The notes beneath the pieces are model-generated. The model worked only from the letters and a program-made list of their open reading frames with translations, was not told the DNA's origin and ran no database searches. This document shows positions 1-6,172 of a DNA stretch of 12,543 nucleotides, one piece after another. Within the stretch, counting starts at the first letter, position 1, and every line of letters starts with the position of its first letter. The stretch lies in contig CALBTN010000291.1 in NCBI GenBank assembly GCA_937967345.1, positions 1-12,543 of the forward strand, read 5' to 3'. The position numbers and the translations under genes are program-made. This DNA is from an uncultured Rubrivivax sp. GTDB taxonomy: Bacteria > Pseudomonadota > Gammaproteobacteria > Burkholderiales > Burkholderiaceae_C.

Positions 1-2
1 GG

Positions 3-425
3 CAAGTGGTGGTCTATCACTGCGCAATTCTGTTCAATGCGGGCGCACCGCTGAAATGGTCGGGACGATCGGAGCTGATGCCGCAGGCGTTCGAGGTCTA
101 CCTTCCGCTAGGCTATGTTCCCTGGGAGCTGGCGGTCGACGCGGCCGATGCCCGCGCGTCGCGCTACCGCGTGTGCCGCTTCACGCCGGCGAGCAGCGAC
201 GCGCAGTCCATCCCGAATCGCCTGCACCCGCGCCAGTACACCAACGTCAGCGCGGTCGAGCCGCTGACCCACCAGAACTTCCTGGTGATCCGCGCCGGCG
301 ACGGCCCTGACACCGGAGGCGGCACCGCATTCACCTGCCCGACCGACGTCGCGGCCGACCCCGCCCACGGCGACTTCGTCAACAGCAACACGCTGCCGCA
401 CCAGCCGCCACCGGCATCGCCCTGA
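3..425 (+). CDS. C-terminal part of an uncharacterised protein (5' end outside window)
   Basis: The reading frame is open from the first bases of the window to a TGA at 423-425, with no convincing start inside, so this is read as the last ~140 residues of a longer protein. I do not recognise the family. Visible features are a hydrophobic/aromatic stretch near the left end (FEVYLPLGYVPWELAVDA), a YRVCRF motif, HPRQYTNV, then QNFLVI followed by a TCPTD motif, and a Pro-rich tail ending PPPASP. The three cysteines and the low-charge tail would suit an exported or surface protein, but this is only a guess. In some Burkholderiales, as I recall, minor type IV pilin genes lie between nrdR and ribD, so a pilus-cluster protein is one possibility; nothing in this fragment proves it. 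The gene ends 51 bases before ribD on the same strand. Confidence 0.6.
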   Translation, partial: QVVVYHCAILFNAGAPLKWSGRSELMPQAFEVYLPLGYVPWELAVDAADARASRYRVCRFTPASSDAQSIPNRLHPRQYTNVSAVEPLTHQNFLVIRAGDGPDTGGGTAFTCPTDVAADPAHGDFVNSNTLPHQPPPASP

Positions 426-437
426 TCTGCCGGCGCC

Positions 438-458
438 CCAGCCGCGCGGCCGGGCTGG
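438..458. repeat. Short inverted repeat ahead of ribD
   Basis: CCAGCC at 438-443 pairs with GGCTGG at 453-458 across a 9-base GC-rich loop. It lies between the upstream stop codon and the ribD -10-like hexamer at 464. It could be a weak terminator of the upstream gene or part of the promoter region. With 6-bp arms in GC-rich DNA it may also be chance. Confidence 0.3.
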
Positions 459-463
459 ATGGC

Positions 464-469
464 TAGACT
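464..469 (+). promoter_or_regulatory. Putative -10 element for ribD (leaderless start)
   Basis: TAGACT matches the sigma-70 -10 consensus at the important first, second and last positions. The ATG at 477 begins 8 bases after its last base, close to where transcription would start, so the transcript would be leaderless or nearly so. No recognisable -35 is seen. The position argues against the upstream in-frame ATG at 459, which precedes the hexamer. Confidence 0.45.
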
Positions 470-476
470 GCGGCCC

Positions 477-1700
477 ATGGTCTTCAGCGACACCGACCGC
501 CAGCGCATGCGCCAGGCGCTGGCGCTGGCCGAACGATCGATCGGCCTGAGCGAGCCGAACCCGCGCGTGGGCTGCGTGATCGCCACCGCCGACGGCCGCG
601 AGCTGGGCAGCGGCTTCACCCAGCAAGCCGGCGGTCCGCACGCCGAAGCCGTGGCGCTGGCCGCGGCGCGCGCCGCCGGCCACGAGCTGCGCGGCGCCAC
701 CGCCTGGGTCAGCCTGGAGCCTTGCGCCCACCACGGCCGCACGCCGCCGTGCTGCGACGCATTGATCGCCGCCGGCATCGCGCGCGTGGTGGTCGCCAGC
801 GTCGATCCGAATCCGCTGGTCGGCGGCCAGGGCCTGGCGCGGCTGCGCGCCGCGGGCATCGAGGTCGTCGTTGACGGCGCTGCGGCCGATGGCGTGACCG
901 AGAACGCAGCGAAGGCTTCGGCCGACGAGCCGGCGGCACGTCGCGGCAGCAGCAGCGGCGGCGAGTTCGCGCGCGCCACGCGCGAGCTGAACCTCGGCTT
1001 CTTCTCGCGCATGCGCCGCGGCCGGCCGTGGCTGCGCTTGAAGGTCGCGGCCTCGCTGGACGGGCGCACCGCGCTGCCCGACGGCGCCAGCCAGTGGATC
1101 ACCAGCGAGGCCGCGCGCCGCGACGGCCACGCCTGGCGCCGCCGCGCCGGTGCGGTGCTCAGCGGTATCGGCACCGTGCTCGCCGACGACCCGCGGCTGG
1201 ACGTGCGGCTGGTGCCCACGCCGCGCCAGCCGCTGCGCGTGCTGCTCGACTCGGCGCTGCGCACCCCGTCCAGCGCGCGCTGGCTCGCCCCACCCGGGCC
1301 GGTGCTGATCTACGGCGCCGACGGCGATGCCGCGCGCGAGCGCGCGCTGCGCGCGTGCGGCGCCGAAGTCGCGCTGCTGCCGGGCGCGCCCGGCGGCGTG
1401 GACCTGCCGGCCGTGCTGGCCGACCTGGCTGCGCGCGGCATCAACGAGCTGCATGTGGAGGCCGGCGCCACGCTCAACGCTGCGTTGCTGCAAGCCGGGC
1501 TGGTCGACGAGCTGCTGCTGTATCTGGCGCCCAAGCTGCTGGGCCAGGGCCTGGACATCGCGCCGTTCGGGCCGCTGGCCACGCTGGCCGATGCGCCGGC
1601 TTTCGATTTCACGCAGGTCGAGCGCATCGGCGCCGATCTGCGCATCCTGGCGCGAGCCCGCGCGAGCGCGCAGTTCCTGGACCTGGAAGGACCCCTTTGA
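477..1700 (+). CDS. ribD: Bifunctional riboflavin deaminase/reductase RibD
   Basis: RibD carries out the second and third steps of the riboflavin branch from GTP: deamination of the diaminopyrimidinone phosphate, then NADPH-dependent reduction of the ribosyl side chain, in the cytoplasm. The N-terminal deaminase domain (about 1-145) has the zinc-site motif H55-A-E57 (GGPHAEAVAL) and PCAHHGRTPPC with C83 and C92. The C-terminal reductase domain starts near residue 183 (RPWLRLKVAASLDGRTAL) and includes SQWITSEAAR and GIGTVLADDPRLDVR. The product is 407 residues, longer than the usual 360-380, mainly because of a Ser/Ala/Glu-rich insertion at about 142-168 between the domains. I chose ATG 477 over ATG 459 because a -10-like hexamer lies between them and family homology begins near here. 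The stop overlaps the ribE start (TGATG), so translation is probably coupled. Confidence 0.95.
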   Translation: MVFSDTDRQRMRQALALAERSIGLSEPNPRVGCVIATADGRELGSGFTQQAGGPHAEAVALAAARAAGHELRGATAWVSLEPCAHHGRTPPCCDALIAAGIARVVVASVDPNPLVGGQGLARLRAAGIEVVVDGAAADGVTENAAKASADEPAARRGSSSGGEFARATRELNLGFFSRMRRGRPWLRLKVAASLDGRTALPDGASQWITSEAARRDGHAWRRRAGAVLSGIGTVLADDPRLDVRLVPTPRQPLRVLLDSALRTPSSARWLAPPGPVLIYGADGDAARERALRACGAEVALLPGAPGGVDLPAVLADLAARGINELHVEAGATLNAALLQAGLVDELLLYLAPKLLGQGLDIAPFGPLATLADAPAFDFTQVERIGADLRILARARASAQFLDLEGPL

Positions 1701-2317
1701 TGTTCACCGGCATCATCACCGGCCTGGGCCGCATCGTCGAAGCCCGGCCCGCCGCCAACGGCAAGCAGCTCAGCGTGCAGGCGCCGGCAGGCTATCTCGA
1801 CGACGTAAGCGAAGGCGACAGCATCGCGCTGAACGGCGCGTGCATGACGGTCACGCAGTTCGATGCGGCCAGCGCGCGCTTCACGCTGGACATCTCCGAC
1901 GAGAGCCTGGACAAGACCGCCGGCCTGGGCGCGCCGGGCCCGGTCAACCTGGAAAAAGCGCTGCGCGCGCACGACCGTCTGGGCGGCCACCTGGTCAGCG
2001 GCCACGTCGACGGCATCGGCCGCGTCAGCCATTTCGCCGACCTGGGCGGGCACTGGGAGCTGCGCATCGTGGCCCCCGGCGAGCTGGCACGCTTTCTCGC
2101 CTACAAGGGCTCGATCGCGGTCAACGGCGTCAGCCTGACGGTCAACCGCGTCAGCGACATTGACGACGGCTGCGAGTTCAGCATCAACCTGATCCCGCAC
2201 ACGCTGCAGCAGACCTCGCTGGGTGCATTGAGCGTGGGTGCGCGCGTCAACCTCGAGGTCGACCTGATCGCGCGTTACGTCGAGCGCATGCTGGGCAGCG
2301 GCGCGAGCAGGGGCTGA
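1700..2317 (+). CDS. ribE: Riboflavin synthase (alpha subunit type)
   Basis: This enzyme converts two molecules of 6,7-dimethyl-8-ribityllumazine into riboflavin and the pyrimidine that RibH reuses. The protein has 205 residues, a normal length. It begins with the family hallmark MFTGIITGLGRI and carries two tandem lumazine-binding repeats, about 1-97 and 98-200. Conserved segments include IALNGACMTV (about 42-51), GGHLVSGHVDG (95-105), KGSIAVNGVSLTV (136-148) and LIPHTLQQTSL (164-174), ending NLEVDLIARYVERML. A Shine-Dalgarno-like GGAAGGA at about 1686-1692 sits 7 bases before the ATG, and the start overlaps the ribD stop by one base, so it is expressed with ribD. In some genomes this gene is called ribC. 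Confidence 0.96.
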   Translation: MFTGIITGLGRIVEARPAANGKQLSVQAPAGYLDDVSEGDSIALNGACMTVTQFDAASARFTLDISDESLDKTAGLGAPGPVNLEKALRAHDRLGGHLVSGHVDGIGRVSHFADLGGHWELRIVAPGELARFLAYKGSIAVNGVSLTVNRVSDIDDGCEFSINLIPHTLQQTSLGALSVGARVNLEVDLIARYVERMLGSGASRG

Positions 2318-2326
2318 GGGCCGCAT

Positions 2327-2352
2327 GGCGGCGGCGCCACAGGGCCGCCGCC
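2327..2352. repeat. Perfect 9-bp inverted repeat abutting the ribBX -10
   Basis: GGCGGCGGC at 2327-2335 is matched exactly by GCCGCCGCC at 2344-2352, with an 8-base loop. The right arm touches the TACAAT hexamer at 2353. There is no T tract in the direction of ribE transcription, so it is not a classical intrinsic terminator. It could act as a ribE transcript end, or as a DNA element in the -35/-10 spacer of the ribBX promoter. Confidence 0.5.
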
Positions 2353-2358
2353 TACAAT
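2353..2358 (+). promoter_or_regulatory. Putative -10 element for ribBX (leaderless start)
   Basis: TACAAT differs from the -10 consensus TATAAT at one position. The ATG at 2366 begins 8 bases after its last base, which places the predicted transcription start at or next to the start codon. No Shine-Dalgarno and no -35 box are apparent. The ribE-ribBX gap is only 48 bases, so there is no room for an FMN riboswitch. Confidence 0.5.
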
Positions 2359-2365
2359 TCGCGCC

Positions 2366-3466
2366 ATGCCGATTTCACCCGTTCCCGAGCTGGTTGCCGA
2401 GCTCGCCGCCGGCCGCATGGTCATCCTGGTCGACGAGGAAGACCGCGAGAACGAAGGCGACCTGGTGCTCGCCGCCGAGCACGTCACGCCCGAGGCGATC
2501 AACTTCATGGCGCGATTTGCGCGCGGGCTGATATGCCTGACGCTGACGCGCGAGCGCTGCGAGCGGCTGCAACTGCCGCCGATGGCCACGCGCAACGGCA
2601 CGCGCCACGGCACTGCCTTCACCGTGTCGATCGAAGCCGCCAGCGGCGTGAGCACCGGCATCTCGGCGGCCGACCGCGCCCGCACCGTGGCCGCCGCGGT
2701 CAAGCGCGACGCGGTGGCCGCCGACCTGGTGCAGCCGGGCCACGTCTTCCCGCTGCAGGCGCACGACGGCGGCGTGCTGATGCGCGCCGGCCACACCGAG
2801 GCCGGCTGCGACTTGGCGCGCATGGCCGGGCTGGAGCCCGCGGCCGTGATCTGCGAGGTGATGAAGGACGACGGCACGATGGCCCGTCTGCCCGATCTGG
2901 AGCTGTTCGCGCAAGAGCATGGCCTGAAGATCGGCACCATCGCCGACCTGATCGGCCATCGCAGCCGCAACGAATCGCTGATCCAGCGTGCCGGTTCGCG
3001 CCGGCTGCACACGCCGCAAGGCGAGTTCGATTGCCACGCCTACCGCGACCACGGCGGCGGCGTGCATCTGGCGTTGACGCACGGCCGCTGGGCCCGCGGC
3101 GACGAGGTGCTGGTGCGCGTGCACGAGCCCTTCACCGCGGTCGACCTGCTCGATGCCGATCGCGGCGAGCATTCCTGGGCGCTGCCGCGCGCGCTGGCCA
3201 CGCTGCAGGCCGCGCCCTGCGGCGTGGCGGTGCTGATGAACTGCACGCAGCAGTCCGACACGCTGCTGAGCCGGCTGCTGCCCACGCCCGAGCCCGAGCG
3301 CACGCCCGCGGCGCGGCAGCTGGACCTGCGAATCTACGGCGTGGGCGCGCAGATCCTGCTCGACCTGGATGTCACGCGCATGAAGCTGCTGGGCAGCCCG
3401 CGGCGCATGCCCAGCATGACCGGCTACGGCCTCGAAGTCACCGGCTTCCTCGCCACCCAACCCTGA
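2366..3466 (+). CDS. ribBX: 3,4-dihydroxy-2-butanone 4-phosphate synthase with degenerate GTP cyclohydrolase II-like domain (RibBX type)
   Basis: The N-terminal half makes 3,4-dihydroxy-2-butanone 4-phosphate from ribulose 5-phosphate, the four-carbon precursor used by RibH. Residues 1 to about 200 are a complete RibB domain, with the acidic metal/substrate loop DEEDRENEGD at 23-32, GHVFPLQAHDGGVL near 130 and AGHTEAGCDLA around 141-151. Residues about 205-366 align with GTP cyclohydrolase II (LHTPQGEF, then RVHEPFTAVD), but the three zinc cysteines are gone: the E. coli SEC and RCDCG stretches read EPF and DADRG here. The RQEGR substrate motif is also absent. This matches the RibBX hybrids known from Proteobacteria (recalled from Shewanella work), whose second domain lacks GCH II activity. 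Automatic annotation may wrongly call it ribBA. The frame is intact, so it is not a pseudogene. Confidence 0.93.
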   Translation: MPISPVPELVAELAAGRMVILVDEEDRENEGDLVLAAEHVTPEAINFMARFARGLICLTLTRERCERLQLPPMATRNGTRHGTAFTVSIEAASGVSTGISAADRARTVAAAVKRDAVAADLVQPGHVFPLQAHDGGVLMRAGHTEAGCDLARMAGLEPAAVICEVMKDDGTMARLPDLELFAQEHGLKIGTIADLIGHRSRNESLIQRAGSRRLHTPQGEFDCHAYRDHGGGVHLALTHGRWARGDEVLVRVHEPFTAVDLLDADRGEHSWALPRALATLQAAPCGVAVLMNCTQQSDTLLSRLLPTPEPERTPAARQLDLRIYGVGAQILLDLDVTRMKLLGSPRRMPSMTGYGLEVTGFLATQP

Positions 3467-3502
3467 ACAAGCCAGCCAACCCACCCCAGCGGACACCACA
3501 CG

Positions 3503-3967
3503 ATGCAAGACGCCGACCAAGGAACCACCCGCCTGCTCGACGGTGAGGGCCTGTGCGTGGGCGTGGTGCGGGCGCGCTTCAACGCCGCGTTGACCGACGC
3601 GCTGGCGCAGGCCTGCCACGCCGAACTGCTGGCGCTGGGCGTGGCGGCCGACGACATCCGCGAAGTCCAGGTGCCCGGCGCGCTGGAGATCGCGGTGGCA
3701 CTGCAGGCGCTGGCGCAAAGCGACGAGTTCGACGCGCTGATCGCGCTGGGCTGCATCGTGCGCGGCGAGACCTACCACTTCGAGCTGGTGGCCAACGAAA
3801 GCGGCGCCGCGGTCACGCGCATCGCGCTCGACCACCAGTTGCCGGTGGCCAATGCGATCCTCACGGTCGAAAACGAGGCCCAGGCCTGGGCTCGCGCGGC
3901 AGACAAGGGCCGCGACGCCGCCCGCGTGGCGGTGGAGATGGCCAACCTGCTGGAGCAGTTGCCATGA
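3503..3967 (+). CDS. ribH: 6,7-dimethyl-8-ribityllumazine synthase
   Basis: RibH condenses the RibB product with the RibD-derived pyrimidine to give the lumazine substrate of RibE; family members assemble as pentamers or 60-mers. The 154-residue length is typical. Family motifs are visible: VGVVRARFNAALTDAL (about 19-34), VPGALEIAVALQAL (57-70), ALGCIVRGETYHFELVANES (81-100) with the catalytic-type His at 92, and PVANAILTVEN (114-124). The usual GVLT is replaced by AILT, a conservative change. The ATG follows ribBX by 36 bases without a strong Shine-Dalgarno. The last codons overlap the nusB start (ATGA). Confidence 0.96.
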   Translation: MQDADQGTTRLLDGEGLCVGVVRARFNAALTDALAQACHAELLALGVAADDIREVQVPGALEIAVALQALAQSDEFDALIALGCIVRGETYHFELVANESGAAVTRIALDHQLPVANAILTVENEAQAWARAADKGRDAARVAVEMANLLEQLP

Positions 3968-4506
3968 ACACGCCGGGTGCGCCGGCCAGCGGCGCCAGTC
4001 CCGCGCCTGCAACGCCCGGCGCTGCAGCCAAGCCCAAGGCCGCGGCGGGCGAGCACAAGCCGGCGACGTCGCCGCGGCGGCGCGCGCGCCAGCTCGCGCT
4101 GCAAGGGCTGTACCAGTGGCTGCTGTCGGGCGCCGACGGCGCCGAGATCGAAGCCCATCTGCAAGAGCAGGAGAGCTTTCACAAGGTCGACCGCATGCAC
4201 TTCGATGCGCTGCTGTACGGCTGCATCCGCGAGGCCGCCGAGCTCGACGCGCTGCTGGCGCGGCACCTGGACCGCAGGACCAGCCTGCTGTCGCCGGTGG
4301 AGCACGCGGTGCTGCTGATCGGCGCCTACGAGATGAAGAACTGCCTGGACGTGCCCTACCGCGTAGCGCTGAACGAAGGCGTCGAGCTGGCCAAGAGCTT
4401 TGGCGGTACCGACGGCCACAAGTACGTCAACGGCGTGCTCGACAAGCTCGCGCCGCAGCTGCGCCCCGAAGAGGTGGCCGCCGCGCGCGCGGGGCGCCGC
4501 AAATGA
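3964..4506 (+). CDS. nusB: Transcription antitermination protein NusB
   Basis: NusB binds boxA RNA with NusE (ribosomal protein S10) and supports antitermination of rRNA operons. The family core starts at about residue 38 (RRRARQLALQGLYQWL) and continues through VDRMHFDALLYGCI, SPVEHAVLLIGAYEM (about 110-124), VPYRVALNEGVELAKSFG and KYVNGVLDKLAPQLR. The protein is 180 residues, about 40 longer than E. coli NusB, because of an Ala/Pro/Lys-rich N-terminal tail (1-37) of low complexity. The ATG overlaps the ribH stop (ATGA), which supports this start and coupled translation. The order ribH-nusB is conserved across many Proteobacteria. Confidence 0.95.
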   Translation: MNTPGAPASGASPAPATPGAAAKPKAAAGEHKPATSPRRRARQLALQGLYQWLLSGADGAEIEAHLQEQESFHKVDRMHFDALLYGCIREAAELDALLARHLDRRTSLLSPVEHAVLLIGAYEMKNCLDVPYRVALNEGVELAKSFGGTDGHKYVNGVLDKLAPQLRPEEVAAARAGRRK

Positions 4507-5687
4507 CGCGGCTGGCCTCCAGGCTCGAGCACATCGAGCCCTTCTACGTGATGGAGTGCGCCAAGGCGGCCGGCGTGATCGCGCGCAGCCCCGAATGCGA
4601 CCCGGCACGCGGCGGCGAGCCGATGATCTACCTCAACATCGGCGAGCCCGACTTCGCCGCGGCACCGCGCGTGCTGCGCGCCGCCGAGGATTGCCTTCGC
4701 GCGGGGCGCACGCAGTACACGCAGGCCACCGGCCTGCCCGAGCTGCGCGAGCGCATCGCCGGCTGGTACGGCACGCACTTCGGGCTGGACATCGCGCCGG
4801 CGCGCATCGTCGTCACTGCGGGTGCATCGGCGGCGCTGCAGCTGGCCTGCCTGGCGCTGTTCGAGGCCGGCGACGAGGTGCTGATGCCCGACCCGAGCTA
4901 CCCCTGCAACCGCCACTTCGTCGCCGCCGCCGGCGCCACCGCGCGGCTGCTGCCGGCGTCGCCCGAAGCGCGCTTCCAGCTCGACGCTGCCGGCGTGCGC
5001 GCGCACTGGACCACGCACACCCGCGGCGTGTTGCTGGCCTCGCCGTCCAACCCCACCGGCACCTCGATCGCGCGCGACGAGATGGCGGCGATCGCGCAGT
5101 GCGTGCGCGAGCACCGCGGCGTGACGCTGGTCGACGAGATCTACCTCGCGCTGAGCTTCGACGCCGCCTACGGCCACAGCGCGCTCGAACACGACGACGA
5201 CATCGTCTCGATCAACAGCTTTTCCAAGTACTTCGGCATGACCGGCTGGCGCCTGGGCTGGCTGGTGCTGCCCGAGGAGCTGGTGGCGCCGGTGGAAAAG
5301 CTGGCGCAAAACCTCTACATCTGCGCGTCCAGCGTGGCGCAGCACGCGGCGCTGGCCTGCTTCGACGCCGAGTCGATCGCCGAGTACGAACGCCGCCGCG
5401 AGGAGTTCCGCCGCCGCCGCGACTTCATCGTGCCGGCGCTGCGCTCGCTCGGACTGACGGTGCCGGTGCAGCCCGACGGCGCGTTCTACGTCTGGGCCGA
5501 CTGCAGCAAGTACAGCGCCAGCAGCTGGGACTTCTGCTTCGACATGATGCAGCGCGCGCACGTCGCGCTGACGCCGGGGCGCGACTTCGGCCCGCACGCG
5601 GCCGAGCGTTACCTGCGGCTGTCCTACGCCAGCTCGATGGCCGAGCTGGAACAGGCGGTGGACCGCCTGGCGCGGGTGCTGCGCTGA
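4503..5687 (+). CDS. PLP-dependent class I/II aminotransferase
   Basis: A fold-type I aminotransferase of 394 residues. Recognisable parts are YLNIGEPDF (about 43-51), the ASAALQ cofactor phosphate region (about 110-115), SPSNPTG with N183, the PLP-pyridine aspartate D211 and Y214 in DEIYL, the Schiff-base lysine K242 in SFSKYFGMTGWRLGW, and RLSYASS near the C-terminus with the likely carboxylate-binding arginine. The family transfers amino groups between amino acids and 2-oxo acids, but the substrate (alanine, aspartate, aromatic or other) cannot be read from the sequence. The ATG overlaps the nusB stop (ATGA), so it is the last gene of the rib-nusB transcription unit. A role in riboflavin synthesis is not implied. 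Confidence 0.92.
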   Translation: MTRLASRLEHIEPFYVMECAKAAGVIARSPECDPARGGEPMIYLNIGEPDFAAAPRVLRAAEDCLRAGRTQYTQATGLPELRERIAGWYGTHFGLDIAPARIVVTAGASAALQLACLALFEAGDEVLMPDPSYPCNRHFVAAAGATARLLPASPEARFQLDAAGVRAHWTTHTRGVLLASPSNPTGTSIARDEMAAIAQCVREHRGVTLVDEIYLALSFDAAYGHSALEHDDDIVSINSFSKYFGMTGWRLGWLVLPEELVAPVEKLAQNLYICASSVAQHAALACFDAESIAEYERRREEFRRRRDFIVPALRSLGLTVPVQPDGAFYVWADCSKYSASSWDFCFDMMQRAHVALTPGRDFGPHAAERYLRLSYASSMAELEQAVDRLARVLR

Positions 5688-5701
5688 GGCTGCAGCATCG
5701 G

Positions 5702-5721
5702 GCGCGAGCCCGGGCTCGCGC
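5702..5721. repeat. Perfect 20-bp palindrome between aminotransferase gene and ybgC
   Basis: GCGCGAGCCC at 5702-5711 is followed directly by its exact reverse complement at 5712-5721, with no central spacer. It starts 14 bases after the aminotransferase stop and its last base is the first base of the ybgC CATAAT hexamer. It could be an operator-like protein site or a transcript-ending structure; no U-tract follows. Confidence 0.6.
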
Positions 5722-5726
5722 ATAAT
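5721..5726 (+). promoter_or_regulatory. Putative -10 element for the ybgC-tolQR operon
   Basis: CATAAT differs from the -10 consensus at its first base only. The ybgC ATG begins 12 bases after its last base, so the predicted 5' leader is only about 4-6 bases and cannot hold a Shine-Dalgarno. No -35 is seen; that region is filled by the 20-bp palindrome. Confidence 0.45.
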
Positions 5727-5737
5727 TCGCCGCGCCG

Positions 5738-6172
5738 ATGCCCGAGTCGAACCCGCCTGTTGTCTACCGCCACGCGTTGCGCGTGTACTGGGAGGACACC
5801 GACGCCGGCGGCGTGGTGTTCTACGCCAACTACCTGAAGTTCTTCGAGCGCGTGCGCACCGAATGGCTGCGCTCGCTGGGCGTGTCGCAGCAGCGGCTGC
5901 AACGCGAGCAGGGCGTGCTCTTCGTCGTCGCCGAAGCCACGCTGCGGCTGGCGCGCCCGGCGCGGCTGGACGATCAGCTCGAAGCGACAGTGGCGGTGGC
6001 CGAGGCGGCGCGTGCGTCGATGCGGCTGCACCAGCAGGTGTGGCGCGGCGGCGAACTGCTGGCCGAGGGCATGGTGCGCATCGGCTGCGTGCACGCCGGT
6101 GATGGCACTGGCGCGGGCTTCAGGCCCAGCCGCATTCCCGCGGCGATCTACGACCAACTTCGAACCCAATGA
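5738..6172 (+). CDS. ybgC: Tol-Pal system-associated acyl-CoA thioesterase YbgC
   Basis: A hotdog-fold acyl-CoA thioesterase of the 4-hydroxybenzoyl-CoA thioesterase/YbgC family, usually encoded first in tol operons and linked to phospholipid metabolism at the inner membrane. The 144-residue protein carries the family signature RVYWEDTDAGGVVFYANYLK (residues 15-34), with the catalytic-type aspartate at 22, followed by FFERVRTEWLRSLGV. The remaining hotdog strands are recognisable (LRLARPARLDDQLEATVAV). It begins just after a -10-like hexamer, and its stop overlaps the tolQ start (ATGA), as expected for an operon with tolQR. Confidence 0.94.
   Translation: MPESNPPVVYRHALRVYWEDTDAGGVVFYANYLKFFERVRTEWLRSLGVSQQRLQREQGVLFVVAEATLRLARPARLDDQLEATVAVAEAARASMRLHQQVWRGGELLAEGMVRIGCVHAGDGTGAGFRPSRIPAAIYDQLRTQ

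Noticed and set aside
459..476. Upstream in-frame ATG for ribD
   Set aside because: It lies before the -10-like TAGACT and adds only six residues without family similarity; no Shine-Dalgarno is seen.
108..1493. Long open frame of 461 codons on the minus strand opposite ribD
   Set aside because: It is a shadow of the ribD frame in GC-rich DNA: Arg/Ala/Gln-rich, no recognisable domain, and it runs across the ribD promoter and into the upstream gene.
2318..2365. FMN riboswitch before ribBX
   Set aside because: The gap is 48 bases and holds an inverted repeat and a promoter hexamer; an FMN aptamer needs well over 100 bases and its conserved sequence is absent. The region before ribD is equally short.
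2366..3466. Calling ribBX a pseudogene or a full bifunctional RibBA
   Set aside because: The frame is unbroken and the RibB half complete, so it is not a pseudogene; the missing zinc cysteines exclude a normal RibA function.
2375..4012. Open frame of 545 codons on the minus strand across ribBX, ribH and nusB
   Set aside because: It crosses three well-recognised genes on the plus strand, has biased His/Gln/Arg/Ala composition and no family match.
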